Positions 1 to 8,990 of a stretch of 64,000 nt of DNA are shown piece by piece. The stretch is from Alteribacter keqinensis. Lineage in GTDB: Bacteria > Bacillota > Bacilli > Bacillales > Salisediminibacteriaceae. Every line of letters begins with the position of its first letter. Position 1 is the first letter of the stretch. A model generated the notes under the pieces. It searched no databases and was not told the DNA's origin. It saw only the letters and a list, made by a program, of their open reading frames with translations. The translations under genes were made by a program, and so were the position numbers. Where the stretch lies: positions 186,001-250,000 of the forward strand of contig NZ_RHIB01000001.1 of assembly GCF_003710255.1 (NCBI RefSeq), given 5' to 3'.

Positions 1-2
1 AG

Positions 3-542
3 CAAAATGAATATCAAAAAAGTAGTAATGCAACTAAGGCTGCAGAACAGAATTTGAATAATGAATTAACAGTTGTTTTAAAAAACATAAAAACTACTCT
101 TGATTTACAAAACAAGTTTCTTACTGAGACGATGAAACACTCCTTTCCATTAAATACCTTACATCATCAATCAAGAATAACTGAAGAAAAAAACGATGCT
201 GAGGAAGACGGTTTGTGTCAGGATAATTGTGAGCATAAAGAAAAAAGTAAAGATAATCATCCTAAAATAAAGAGAGTGGAATTCATTGATAAGTGTAAAC
301 AAATTTTTTCGAATGATAAGGACTATGACTTTGGAGGTTTATATGAACAGCTTCTAAAAGGGAAATTTGATTTGTATTACAGATCTGAACCATTCAGTAT
401 TCGAGTGAACGGTAAAGATTATGATATTTCCCCAAATAATGGTCAAAAAGGGGTTTCTCGAATGGTCAAATTATTAAAAACCTCTGTTGAGGATGCACAA
501 CCAACGCTTTTTGAAACAGCCGCTGGGGATAACCAAAATTAA
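3..542 (+). CDS. Hypothetical protein, 5' end cut by window edge
   Basis: The reading frame is open from base 3, so the start codon lies upstream of the window; a TTG at 54 is possible but has no clear ribosome binding site. About 180 residues are visible. The N-terminal part is Gln/Asn/Lys-rich and probably helical. A charged linker (around 'EEKNDAEEDG') follows, then a compact C-terminal region with 'YDFGGLYEQLLKGKFDLYY' and 'ISPNNGQKGVSRMVKLLKTS', which looks like a small folded domain. I do not recognise the family. It is AT-rich and sits directly upstream of the spoVR copy, so it probably belongs to the same accessory island. Confidence 0.55.
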   Translation, partial: QNEYQKSSNATKAAEQNLNNELTVVLKNIKTTLDLQNKFLTETMKHSFPLNTLHHQSRITEEKNDAEEDGLCQDNCEHKEKSKDNHPKIKRVEFIDKCKQIFSNDKDYDFGGLYEQLLKGKFDLYYRSEPFSIRVNGKDYDISPNNGQKGVSRMVKLLKTSVEDAQPTLFETAAGDNQN

Positions 543-618
543 GTAGTTGTCCAATATGTCGCATTAGTTAGGTAGTACTCTCATATGAATTAATTATCAG
601 AATATGGGAGGTCATCGA

Positions 619-2052
619 ATGTTAATTAATGACCGTGATAAAGAGCTTGTCAGAGCGATTGATGAAATAACAGAAATTGCAGATGGTTTCGGACTTGATT
701 ACTACCCTATGCGGTATGAAATTTGTCCCGCTGACATCATTTACACGTTCGGTGCTTACGGAATGCCGACTCGTTTTTCACACTGGAGTTTTGGAAAACA
801 ATTCCATAAAATGAAGCTACAGTATGATTTGGGTTTAAGTAAGATTTACGAGCTTGTAATTAACTCCGATCCTTGCTATGCTTTTTTGCTCGATACAAAT
901 ACATTAATTCAAAACAAGCTGATTGTCGCCCACGTATTGGCACACTGCGATTTCTTTAAAAACAACGTACGTTTCTCCAACACGAGAAGAGATATGGTCG
1001 AAAGCATGACGTCTACGGCAGAACGAGTGTCCCACTATGAAATGGTTCATGGTCGAGAGGAAGTTGAAAAGTTCCTCGACGCGGTTCTGGCTATTCAGGA
1101 ACACATCGATCCGAGTCTGGTTCGACCGAAGCTATCATGGACAAAAGAAGACATTTGGCTCGATGAAGAAGATGATGATCCAAAAGCAAGCCCTTATGAT
1201 GATTTGTGGATTCTTGAAAACGCAGATAAGGTGAAGCCCAATCGACGTGACTTAATGAAAAAGAAAAAGAAACTTCCGCCCCAACCTGAAAAGGACATTC
1301 TCTTGTTTATTGAAGAATACAGCCGTGAGCTTGAAGAATGGCAGCGAGATATTCTAACAATGATGCGTGAGGAAATGCTTTATTTCTGGCCACAGCTGGA
1401 GACAAAAATAATGAATGAGGGCTGGGCCAGTTTTTGGCACCAAAGGATTATTCGTGAAATGGACCTCACCGAAGACGAAGCGATCGAATACGCCAAACTG
1501 AACGCAGGCGTTGTTCAGCCGTCCAAAACGCAAATCAACCCTTACTATTTAGGAATAAAAATCTTTGAAGACATCGAAGAGCGGTATGATAATCCGACTG
1601 AGGACATGATCAAGCGCCAGGGTGTGAAACCAGGCAGCGGCCGTGAGAAGATGTTCGAGGTTCGGGAAATTGAATCGGATATTTCGTTTATCCGAAACTA
1701 TTTAACAAAAGAACTGGCCTCGCGTGAGGATATGTATCTGTTTCAGAAGAAAGGCCGTGACTATAAGATCGTAGATAAACAGTGGGAAGCTGTGAGGGAT
1801 CAGCTTATCTCAAGCCGTGTGAATGGCGGGTTTCCTTATCTTCAGGTTACGGATGGGGATTATCTGAAGAACGGTGAGCTTTACATTTCTCATGCGTATG
1901 AAGACATTGAGCTTGATACGAAGTACCTTGAAAAGACACTGCCATACCTCCATCAGCTTTGGGGGCGACCTGTTCATATGGAGACTGTGCTGAGTGACCG
2001 TAAGATTGTATTCACATATGACGGAAAAAAAATCCACAAGAGATACCTGTGA
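619..2052 (+). CDS. spoVR: Stage V sporulation protein R (SpoVR), full length
   Basis: This encodes 477 residues, about the usual size for Bacillus SpoVR, a soluble protein needed for normal spore cortex formation. I chose the ATG at 619 because GGGAGG at 606-611 is correctly spaced; an upstream in-frame ATG at 604 overlaps that site. The protein has family hallmarks: an N-terminal '[30 protein letters not shown]' type block (written here only for orientation), the metal-site-like '[10 protein letters not shown]' near residue 267, and a C-terminal 'YLKNGELYI' domain. Its last 640 bases are about 90% identical, by hand alignment, to the truncated copy at 15868-16508, with almost only synonymous changes. 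That suggests two recently diverged alleles meeting in one locus. Confidence 0.95.
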   Translation: MLINDRDKELVRAIDEITEIADGFGLDYYPMRYEICPADIIYTFGAYGMPTRFSHWSFGKQFHKMKLQYDLGLSKIYELVINSDPCYAFLLDTNTLIQNKLIVAHVLAHCDFFKNNVRFSNTRRDMVESMTSTAERVSHYEMVHGREEVEKFLDAVLAIQEHIDPSLVRPKLSWTKEDIWLDEEDDDPKASPYDDLWILENADKVKPNRRDLMKKKKKLPPQPEKDILLFIEEYSRELEEWQRDILTMMREEMLYFWPQLETKIMNEGWASFWHQRIIREMDLTEDEAIEYAKLNAGVVQPSKTQINPYYLGIKIFEDIEERYDNPTEDMIKRQGVKPGSGREKMFEVREIESDISFIRNYLTKELASREDMYLFQKKGRDYKIVDKQWEAVRDQLISSRVNGGFPYLQVTDGDYLKNGELYISHAYEDIELDTKYLEKTLPYLHQLWGRPVHMETVLSDRKIVFTYDGKKIHKRYL

Positions 2053-2065
2053 GGGGGGTGAAACT

Positions 2066-2236
2066 ATGGACCCCAAAAAAAACGAAGAGTTAATTGATGT
2101 ATTAAAAGAGATAAGTGGTACGATAGCAAACTTAAATGAACAACTTAGTTATCAAGTTGAAATGTTGCATTCCTGTAAAGACGCAGCGGATAGGATTGCT
2201 TGTCACTTGGAGAGTTTAGTTTACAAGCAAGGTTAA
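2066..2236 (+). CDS. Small acidic helical protein following spoVR
   Basis: This encodes 56 residues starting at ATG 2066, behind the strong ribosome binding site GAGGGGGG at 2051-2058, which overlaps the spoVR stop codon. The sequence (MDPKKNEELIDVLKEISG...) looks like one or two amphipathic helices with heptad-like leucines and two cysteines (in 'SCKDA' and 'IACHL'). No family was recognised. Its ribosome binding site lies inside the spoVR terminus, so it is probably cotranscribed with spoVR. None of the other spoVR 3' copies in the window is followed by this gene. Confidence 0.6.
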   Translation: MDPKKNEELIDVLKEISGTIANLNEQLSYQVEMLHSCKDAADRIACHLESLVYKQG

Positions 2237-2277
2237 CTATTTTATAAGAAGCAACCTTTTTGGGGTGTATTTCCTAA

Positions 2278-2391
2278 GATGTGTATCTTTTCCAGTATGG
2301 AGGTCCCCTCAGATCAGTATAAAGCCATAGAGAATAATACTAAAAACTTGGAGAAGATACTGCCTTATTCGTATCAGCAATTGAGGGCTTA
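2278..2391 (+). pseudogene. Degenerate spoVR 3'-end remnant (copy 1b)
   Basis: The stretch aligns by eye with the end of spoVR. The segment 'GATGTGTATCTTTTCCAG' matches the region encoding DMYLFQ, and after an internal deletion 'GAGAAGATACTGCC' matches the region encoding KTLPYLHQL. It is the most decayed of the five spoVR copies and has no usable frame. With the small gene before it and the terminator after it, it fills most of the interval between spoVR and the restriction operon. Confidence 0.6.
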
Positions 2392-2551
2392 AGTTAAATA
2401 ATTCAATAGTAGGATACGTTTAAAGGAATAAATTTAGAGCGAAATTAAAGCAACTAAAGGAAGATAAATAGGTGTAAAATATCTATCATCAAACGCCTCA
2501 AATATTATCAACTGCCATTTAGAATCTCTTGTATATATGTGATTGATTATT

Positions 2552-2583
2552 AGAAGTTCAGCTAATGAAAAGGCTGAACTTCT
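2552..2583 (+). terminator. Rho-independent terminator-like hairpin
   Basis: Arms AGAAGTTCAGC (2552-2562) and GCTGAACTTCT (2573-2583) form an 11-bp stem with a 10-base loop. The following sequence is T-rich (TATTTATC). It lies between the spoVR remnant and the restriction operon and probably isolates the operon from upstream transcription. Confidence 0.6.
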
Positions 2584-2720
2584 TATTTATCATTAGCGAA
2601 ATATACAACTGAATATCGAAATGTTTCAATTATTTGTATTAGATTATCGCTTCCTGTACATTGTTGGAGTTTTCATAAAATGGTATTCTATAACTATATT
2701 AGGAAAAAGGAGGGAAGTAT

Positions 2721-4013
2721 GTGGAAGAATATGAATTGTTTATTAGTCTTTTAGAACCTAAAGATATGAAAGAAATATGTGTAAGATTTAATATCCAGGT
2801 AGAAGGTTTTTCGAGATTAAGAATAACTCCTCCAAGAGAAAAGATGGTTGATGCCATAAGAATATACTTGATAAATGGTTTAATGAAAAAGAAAAAGAGA
2901 GCTATTAACTTTGCAACCTTGTTAAATTCTATTTCAAATTCAATGATAGAAAGAGACCCAACGTTGAGAGAACTTACTTTAGAGGAGTTTATTATTAGGG
3001 TTAAAATTGATCGGAATATAAAATTATATCAAGGTTTTGCAATGTTATATTCAATTCATAATAATATTTTTTATGAATTTAGAGAGTTGTTATTTCAGAA
3101 TAGAAAAGAAGGAAAATGGTTATTTTCAAACTTAACAAATGCAGATAATTTACCTTCGCTTGATTTAATAAAAAGCTTAATTCATCAACAATCCTCATCT
3201 GAATTTGCAACAATACACAAAAAATTAAAATCTTATGAGAAATTAGAAAAAAATAGAATTGGAGAGGAGTTATATGAAAAACTTAAGTTAGAAATATCTG
3301 GATCCGAGGAGAAGTTGTTACAGGAGTTGGTAAGAACCCCAAAAGCTGAACACACTTGTTTATACCTTGTCTTCTTGTTAGAAAGTGATAATTACAAATA
3401 TTCAAATTACTCTTTTATTGTAAAAGAAATAGATAGCGCTTACAAGAGTCAGGTGATAATTCAAAGAGTAAAAGAATACAAGGAAATGACAAATTTGCAA
3501 TTGAAATATAGGGAGGAAGTTAATTTTCTATCAGAAAAGAATGAGATGCTAGAAGCCAAGAATGAAGAATTATTATTATCTATTAAAGAAAAAAATACTC
3601 TAATTAGTGAAACAGAGATTTTAAGGAAGAAACTAATGGAAGAAAAAACTTATATTCAAAAAAATGAACCATTCAGGTTGTTCTTTTATAAACTGCTGAT
3701 TGATAAAGATTTTTTAATAATTACTATGGAGAAAGACAGCTTTGAGGAAACTCCATTTGAAGAGATAGTTATAAATAAAAAGGAATTTAGTACCATAAGT
3801 AAAAGAGATTTTAAAAAAATAAAAGGAAAGTATCTTTTTTTTATAAGAAATTCATTCACAAAACGAGAGTGGGAAGAAATCAAGAAATTTTTAGATACTA
3901 AGAACTTACTTTATTTTGAAGTCGGTAGATATACTATTACAGATTACATCGAAGAAATTATTTTACACTTGTATCGAGAGGAGAAGAATTATGAATTTTA
4001 CAACTACACATGA
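2721..4013 (+). CDS. Unknown coiled-coil protein, first gene of Type IV restriction operon
   Basis: This encodes 430 residues from a GTG start at 2721, behind AAGGAGGG (2707-2714). I recognise no catalytic motif. Residues about 251-311 form a clear coiled coil (E/K/L-rich, 'EKNEMLEAKNEELLLSIKEK'). The N-terminal half is Lys/Ile/Asn-rich and probably helical. Residues about 318-430 look like a separate alpha/beta domain with 'LIITMEKDSFEETPFEEIVI' and a basic stretch. The gene overlaps the McrB-like gene by 23 bases, so the two are translationally coupled. By context it is a specificity, adaptor or sensor subunit. Coiled-coil partners of McrBC are known from CoCoNuT-type systems, but I cannot confirm that this belongs to them. 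Confidence 0.8.
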   Translation: MEEYELFISLLEPKDMKEICVRFNIQVEGFSRLRITPPREKMVDAIRIYLINGLMKKKKRAINFATLLNSISNSMIERDPTLRELTLEEFIIRVKIDRNIKLYQGFAMLYSIHNNIFYEFRELLFQNRKEGKWLFSNLTNADNLPSLDLIKSLIHQQSSSEFATIHKKLKSYEKLEKNRIGEELYEKLKLEISGSEEKLLQELVRTPKAEHTCLYLVFLLESDNYKYSNYSFIVKEIDSAYKSQVIIQRVKEYKEMTNLQLKYREEVNFLSEKNEMLEAKNEELLLSIKEKNTLISETEILRKKLMEEKTYIQKNEPFRLFFYKLLIDKDFLIITMEKDSFEETPFEEIVINKKEFSTISKRDFKKIKGKYLFFIRNSFTKREWEEIKKFLDTKNLLYFEVGRYTITDYIEEIILHLYREEKNYEFYNYT

Positions 4014-6042
4014 GGGTTTAATTAATTCAGAGGAAAAGAGACGAATAGAAGAGTGTTTAATTATGGGAAGGTTAGCAGATGATGGTCCAGGATTACCTTC
4101 CACAGGGATAGAGCAAGGAAGAGCTGTCAGCTTAACAACTTTTGCGGGCCCAGATAAGGTTATTTTTTATATAAAGAGTTTATCTGAAGAACCTTTTTTA
4201 TTAATGGAGAAGTTAGGGAAAAGAAATGAGGAAGTTTTTGTAACATTTGATAATAGAAATAAGACATATCTAGATCGCTTTAAGTATTTTACATTAAATG
4301 ATGAGGAAAAAGTTGAATTTTTAAGAAGTCACTTTATTAATAAACCAATACTTTTTAAGCCGAAACTAACATATGGAAATCAAGAAAGGTATCATTATAA
4401 TCTCGAAATGCAATTCGTTGAGACTGAACCATTCACATTGGAAGATAGTTATTTTACTATTCCTCATGTAAAGAAGGGGTTGCCTCATAATAGGTTTGAA
4501 AAGGCTATGATTGAAGGAAAACCAATTGAACTTCCGTCCTATAATCATGGATTAGAACTTCCAGAATTTATAATTTGTGATAAGTATTTGTATCGATTAG
4601 AAGATGATGCATTTGAAAAGTATCCGATAAACGATAACCTTTATCTATGCAAAAAACCTTCTTCTGTAAAGAGAATAGACATACCTAGTAAAGAGGAGTT
4701 TAAACAATTGACATTTAAGGAAGTATCCTTTGTTCCCTATAGTACAAAAATGGATTTTAATGACCTTCCTGGGCAGACAATTACAGAATTAAATAAGGCT
4801 GAAGAACAAAGAGTTAAAAAGAGTGAACGGGTAAATAAAGATAATAAAGCAAATAAAATAAATGAGGATAATTCTAAAAGTAGAACAAATTCTAACGTGT
4901 CAAATAATATAGCAGAAAACGAATTTATTGCTTGGTTACATTATTTGGCAGAGAAAAATAATTTAGTTTATGAGTCTCATGATTTAATAAATTTTCACAC
5001 TTCCATGAAGACAGCAAGGTTTTCTATATTGGGTGGAATGAGTGGAACTGGTAAAAGTAAATTAGCTAGAGTTTATGCGGATGCCTTAGGATTAGAAGAG
5101 GGAAAAAATCTTCTATTCATTCCTGTTAGCCCTTCTTTTACAGAACCTTCGGATGTATTGGGATTTTTAAATCCTCAAACTGGTCTTTATTTAGAGAGTG
5201 AAACAGGGTTAATTAGTTTCTTGGTAGAGGCAAAAAAGAAGCCAAGACAGCTTCATATGGTTGTTTTTGACGAAATGAACTTAGGTCAAGTTGAGCATTA
5301 TTTCTCACCTTTTATTTCTTTATTAGAAGGTGAAGAAGATGAAAGGATTCTACGACTTTTCAGTAAAAATCATTTCTCACACCATCCAGATTTAAAAGAG
5401 ATAAAAATTGGTTCAAATGTATTATTTGTAGGTACAGCTAACTTTGATGAAACTACGAAGGATTTCTCTAATAGGATGCTTGATAGATCCAATGTAATAT
5501 TATTGGAGAAAAAAAGGTTTATTGAGGCAAAGAAAGAAGAAGAGAAAGCAGCACAGAATATACTTGAATATCAAAACAAAACACTAAGTTCACTTGAAGA
5601 TCCAAACCCAGTTTCAAAAGATAACTTTCTGTCGTGGATCAATAAAGAGAGTGGTCTTTCTTCACTAGAGGATGATGAATTAATTGTCTTAGACAAATTA
5701 CATGAGGAAATTAGTAACTTCGATTCACAAACAGGGGTTAGCTTTCGAATTGCAAAAAGCATAGGGCATTATTTAGAAAATATCCCCAAAGATGAAGATG
5801 GTTATGATTTGTTTTCTCGAGAATTAGCCTTTGATTACCAGATAAAGCAACGTATTTTAACAAAAATTCGTGGTCATAGAGACCAAATTGAAAATTTAGT
5901 TGGTTTTATTGATGAGGAAGAAAACTATAGGGATGGACGAATAGGTCATATTCTTCCAGAAGAAGATAATCAATTTTTTATTTCGAGAAGATATCTGAAA
6001 CAAAAAGCAAAAGAGTTGATGCGTAATGGCTATACTATGTAA
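3991..6042 (+). CDS. McrB-like AAA+ NTPase of a Type IV restriction system
   Basis: This encodes 683 residues from ATG 3991, with GAGAGGAG just upstream; the longer reading frame upstream lacks such a site. The N-terminal ~300 residues are an uncharacterised domain, probably the ligand- or partner-binding part, ending in a Lys/Asn-rich linker. The AAA+ core has Walker A 'GGMSGTGKS' (about residue 347), Walker B 'VVFDEMNLGQVEHYFSPF' (about 423) in the McrB style, and the sensor-like 'VGTANFDETTKDFSNRMLDR' (about 480). The N-x-D element in that last block corresponds to the McrB GTPase signature. In the family this motor translocates on nucleic acid and activates the McrC nuclease. It overlaps both neighbours. 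Confidence 0.9.
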   Translation: MNFTTTHEGLINSEEKRRIEECLIMGRLADDGPGLPSTGIEQGRAVSLTTFAGPDKVIFYIKSLSEEPFLLMEKLGKRNEEVFVTFDNRNKTYLDRFKYFTLNDEEKVEFLRSHFINKPILFKPKLTYGNQERYHYNLEMQFVETEPFTLEDSYFTIPHVKKGLPHNRFEKAMIEGKPIELPSYNHGLELPEFIICDKYLYRLEDDAFEKYPINDNLYLCKKPSSVKRIDIPSKEEFKQLTFKEVSFVPYSTKMDFNDLPGQTITELNKAEEQRVKKSERVNKDNKANKINEDNSKSRTNSNVSNNIAENEFIAWLHYLAEKNNLVYESHDLINFHTSMKTARFSILGGMSGTGKSKLARVYADALGLEEGKNLLFIPVSPSFTEPSDVLGFLNPQTGLYLESETGLISFLVEAKKKPRQLHMVVFDEMNLGQVEHYFSPFISLLEGEEDERILRLFSKNHFSHHPDLKEIKIGSNVLFVGTANFDETTKDFSNRMLDRSNVILLEKKRFIEAKKEEEKAAQNILEYQNKTLSSLEDPNPVSKDNFLSWINKESGLSSLEDDELIVLDKLHEEISNFDSQTGVSFRIAKSIGHYLENIPKDEDGYDLFSRELAFDYQIKQRILTKIRGHRDQIENLVGFIDEEENYRDGRIGHILPEEDNQFFISRRYLKQKAKELMRNGYTM

Positions 6043-7912
6043 TGGGCAAAAGCTGCCATTGAAATTGTCGTTTTATTTTAGACCAAATAAAGAAGAAGAA
6101 GTTACCCAAGTATGGAAACCAAATAGCATGAATGGACAAAAAAATTTCATTACTATTAAGGAAAACTGGTATGTGGGTATAAAATTCTATTGTGAGAACA
6201 AAGAAGATTATTGTGATGAAGCCAGAGTATCTTTACAAACCTCACTTTATGATCAAGATGATAACCAACAGAAATTAACATATTCCCTCTCAAATAAAGA
6301 TGAGATAAAGTGGATATATAATAAAGACATTAGCAAGGATACGGTATACCCATGGAGAATGGGGAGTTATTTTATAGATATTGAATATAGAGGAGAACGT
6401 TTTAGTACAGGTTTTATTGTATTGCCAACTCACTTGACTGTTGAGCAAATATATACCATTCATAATTTCTTAGAATCAAAATCTGAAGGGATTATATATG
6501 ATCTCATTTATAGTACACCTTCTCTTTCCAAAGTAATTGAAGAGCCGACTTCTAATCAGTGGGTATACGATTATGCTCGTTTAATGGAAGATGTTAAAGA
6601 TAAAATACTTTACTCTCTTTACGAAATTGATAAAAGCCCTAGCACCCAATTAGAAAACGTATATAAAATATCTCCAAAGCAGGGGAGACTAGGAATAAAA
6701 AGTGTGAAATGGGAATGCAGAGGTAAATCATCTTTTAAAAATAAAAATAAATGTGAAAGTGTAAATACCCCACCAAATCAATGGTTAGTGCATATATTAC
6801 AGAAGTGGAAAAATCGTATAAGTGAAGTGAAGAAAATATTACTAAAAAACCATGTTATGTTAGAAGATGAACTTATAAGGATTAGCGATGAAATTGAAGA
6901 AATAAATGTTAAAAAGGTTAAGTTGAAAACTCATAGTAATGCAGCTAAATCTACATTTTACCATTATGAAAACCTATTGACAAAATATACCAAAAACATT
7001 AAGAAAAATGAATCATTATATTTGCAACATGAAAAATGGATAAACACGCTTGAGTTATTAGAAGGCAAAATGGGTTTTATGTTGACCAAATCCTTCCTAA
7101 AGTACACTGAACGAGGATTTAGACGCCCTTTCTTAAAACGAAATTCTTATGTGAATATTGATTCAATGTATGAAGAATCTTATAAAATAAGAAAAGATGA
7201 TGGGTATCAAAAACGTATGCTCAAGATACTTAAGCCAACATGGCATATATACGAATATTATTGCCTTTTTAAAACCCTAGATTCAATTAAATGCTTGGGT
7301 TATAGACTTGTTGATGGTATAGGTCTTTCCTTTCTAAATCTATTTCAAGAGAATAATGTACCAGAAGGTCATAGGTTTGTATTTGAAAATGAGAATTCAA
7401 TAATTCATGTTTGGTATGACAAGTATCATGCTCATACAGAGAAAGAAGCAATAGAAAAAGAAGAGTATTTCTTCACTCATCAAAATAAAAAACGTCCTGA
7501 TATAAAAATTGATGTATTTAAAAAGGATGAAGAAAGGGGGCTGCTTTTTAAGGATAGCGTAGTCATAGATGCTAAATTTAGAAAATTGAGCAGTATCTAT
7601 AGTCAAAATTATGTTAAGGAAGCGCATAGTCAACTATCCGCCTATCATTCATTCTTTTATTGTGGTGACAATCGTTTAAGTAATTCCTATGGAACTGCAG
7701 TCAACAGGGTAATATGTTTACATGCTAGCGGAAATGAGGACAAACCTAGACAAATATTAAGACCAATCACATACATTAATTTATTCCCTTATTTAGAGCA
7801 GGGGGGAGAAGAATTGGTGAATAATTCAATTAATGATATGGGAGCAGAAGAATTAAGAGAAGAGTTGAAAGAATGGCTTAGTGAATTAACAATTGAATCT
7901 AACTTTGTTTAG
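6026..7912 (+). CDS. McrC-like nuclease (DUF2357 plus PD-(D/E)XK)
   Basis: This encodes 628 residues from ATG 6026, overlapping the McrB-like gene by 17 bases. The N-terminal half resembles DUF2357-type proteins that partner McrB-like ATPases. The middle (about 265-340) is Lys-rich and helical. A PD-(D/E)XK nuclease follows: 'RPDIKIDVF' near residue 490 supplies the acidic residue, and 'VVIDAKFRKL' near 513 supplies the D-x-K element, followed by 'AHSQLSAYHSF'. In the family this subunit cuts modified or foreign nucleic acid when driven by the McrB ring. The operon ends 20 bases before the next spoVR fragment. The exact target, DNA or RNA, cannot be read from the sequence. Confidence 0.88.
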   Translation: MAILCNGQKLPLKLSFYFRPNKEEEVTQVWKPNSMNGQKNFITIKENWYVGIKFYCENKEDYCDEARVSLQTSLYDQDDNQQKLTYSLSNKDEIKWIYNKDISKDTVYPWRMGSYFIDIEYRGERFSTGFIVLPTHLTVEQIYTIHNFLESKSEGIIYDLIYSTPSLSKVIEEPTSNQWVYDYARLMEDVKDKILYSLYEIDKSPSTQLENVYKISPKQGRLGIKSVKWECRGKSSFKNKNKCESVNTPPNQWLVHILQKWKNRISEVKKILLKNHVMLEDELIRISDEIEEINVKKVKLKTHSNAAKSTFYHYENLLTKYTKNIKKNESLYLQHEKWINTLELLEGKMGFMLTKSFLKYTERGFRRPFLKRNSYVNIDSMYEESYKIRKDDGYQKRMLKILKPTWHIYEYYCLFKTLDSIKCLGYRLVDGIGLSFLNLFQENNVPEGHRFVFENENSIIHVWYDKYHAHTEKEAIEKEEYFFTHQNKKRPDIKIDVFKKDEERGLLFKDSVVIDAKFRKLSSIYSQNYVKEAHSQLSAYHSFFYCGDNRLSNSYGTAVNRVICLHASGNEDKPRQILRPITYINLFPYLEQGGEELVNNSINDMGAEELREELKEWLSELTIESNFV

Positions 7913-7931
7913 AAATTACTAACACACTCAC

Positions 7932-8277
7932 GAAAGAGCAGGCCACGTGAGAAGACATGTACCAATTCTAGAAGAAAGGCCGTGACTACAAGATTGTGGA
8001 TAAAGCAATGGGAAGCAGTGAGGAATCAGCTTATCTCAAGCCGCGAGAAAGGGGGATTCCATATCTTCAAGTTACGGAAGGAGATTACTTGAAAAACGGT
8101 GAGCTATACATAGCTCATGCGTATGAAAATATTGAGCTGGATACGAAGTACCTTGAAAAGACACTGCCATATCTCCATCAGCTTTGGTTACGCCCTGTTT
8201 ATATGGAGACGGTGCTCAGTGACCGTAAGATTGTGTTTACCTATGACGGGAAGAAGATTCATAAGAGGTATTTATAA
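7932..8277 (+). pseudogene. Truncated spoVR 3' copy (copy 2)
   Basis: The segment aligns with spoVR from about position 1710 to its stop and begins 20 bases after the nuclease stop codon. A one-base insertion ('AAAGCAATGG' where spoVR has 'AAACAGTGG') breaks the frame. The last 93 codons are still open and read [20 protein letters not shown] and onward to KKIHKRYL. There is no start region or N-terminal two-thirds, so it cannot give functional SpoVR. It separates the McrBC-like module from the Mrr-like module. Confidence 0.85.
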
Positions 8278-8338
8278 GGGAAAGGATTTATGGGAATCGT
8301 AAAAACCGACGAATTAATCCTTGTGAAATCTATTGCAC

Positions 8339-8365
8339 AAAGGCACACCACAATGGTGTGCCTTT
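8339..8365. terminator. Bidirectional terminator between spoVR fragment and mrr-like gene
   Basis: A perfect 12-bp stem, AAAGGCACACCA (8339-8350) and TGGTGTGCCTTT (8354-8365), has a 3-base loop. A/T tracts on both sides allow it to work for the + strand spoVR fragment and the - strand nuclease gene. Confidence 0.8.
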
Positions 8366-8367
8366 TG

Positions 8368-8874
8368 TTAAGATAACTCAAGGTTAGGATTCAACTCATA
8401 TAGAGAAGAATCCATTGTTTCAATCCACAGATTCACCAAATCAACGCCATTGATTAGATCAATGTTTAAGTCTGAAGCATATTGTTTCGCCCCAGCAGTG
8501 AAATCACTTGTGGTTATTACATATCCTTTTTTAGCATTGTGTTTAATCATGTTGGAGTGGACAAGAGCAATAGGTTCATAATTTACATTACCTTTGTATG
8601 CTTTTACTTGTCCTAATGATAACTCTTCTTGGTTTTTAAGTTCAAAATCCACGCCAAAATCACCCGAAGAATTAGTTACAAACAGTTCTCCACCGTATTT
8701 TTCTTGAAACAGTTGACCTACAAAATGCTCAAAATCAGTAGGTGTATTTTTTAAAAACAACTCTGACACTTTTTCAGATTCGATATCCTTGTTTGCCAAG
8801 TTAAAGCGGTATGCTAAGCCCATGGCCAGTGTCTTTTTTAATTCTAGACTTGTATTGATTTTATTAGCTAACAT
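8368..8874 (-). CDS. Mrr-family restriction nuclease, N-terminus severed by transposon
   Basis: This reads 168 residues with an Mrr_cat domain: 'DFEHFVGQLFQ', the catalytic 'SGDFGVDF', the Q-x-K element 'GQVKAY', then 'GYVITTSDFTAGAKQYA' and 'INGVDLVNLW'. Mrr-type enzymes cut modified DNA. The frame stays open beyond ATG 8874 to 8901, where a transposon interrupts it. When the transposon and one target copy are removed, the frame runs on into 11074-11133, which encodes a hydrophobic N-terminal segment. The ancestral protein was therefore about 197 residues with one N-terminal membrane helix. A shortened soluble form could still start at 8874, where GAGG is nearby, but expression is uncertain. 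Confidence 0.85.
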   Translation of the reverse strand: MLANKINTSLELKKTLAMGLAYRFNLANKDIESEKVSELFLKNTPTDFEHFVGQLFQEKYGGELFVTNSSGDFGVDFELKNQEELSLGQVKAYKGNVNYEPIALVHSNMIKHNAKKGYVITTSDFTAGAKQYASDLNIDLINGVDLVNLWIETMDSSLYELNPNLELS

Positions 8875-8990
8875 ATATGCCTCAATTTCTCTTCTTTTCT
8901 TTATATAAAGGCTCTGTTAAAGCTTGTTGTTGATATTTGCTCACACAGAACAAATGTTCTATAATAGAGTCATCAAAGTTGGGGGTAGTG

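Noticed and set aside
1810-2076. Minus-strand frame over the end of spoVR (also seen opposite copy 4 at 16266-16493)
   Set aside because: It is the reverse frame of a strongly conserved coding region, recurs wherever the spoVR 3' end is copied, and has no ribosome binding site.
7996-8277. 93-codon frame as a separate small protein
   Set aside because: It is the residual C-terminal part of spoVR copy 2, starts at the frameshift, and has no ribosome binding site.
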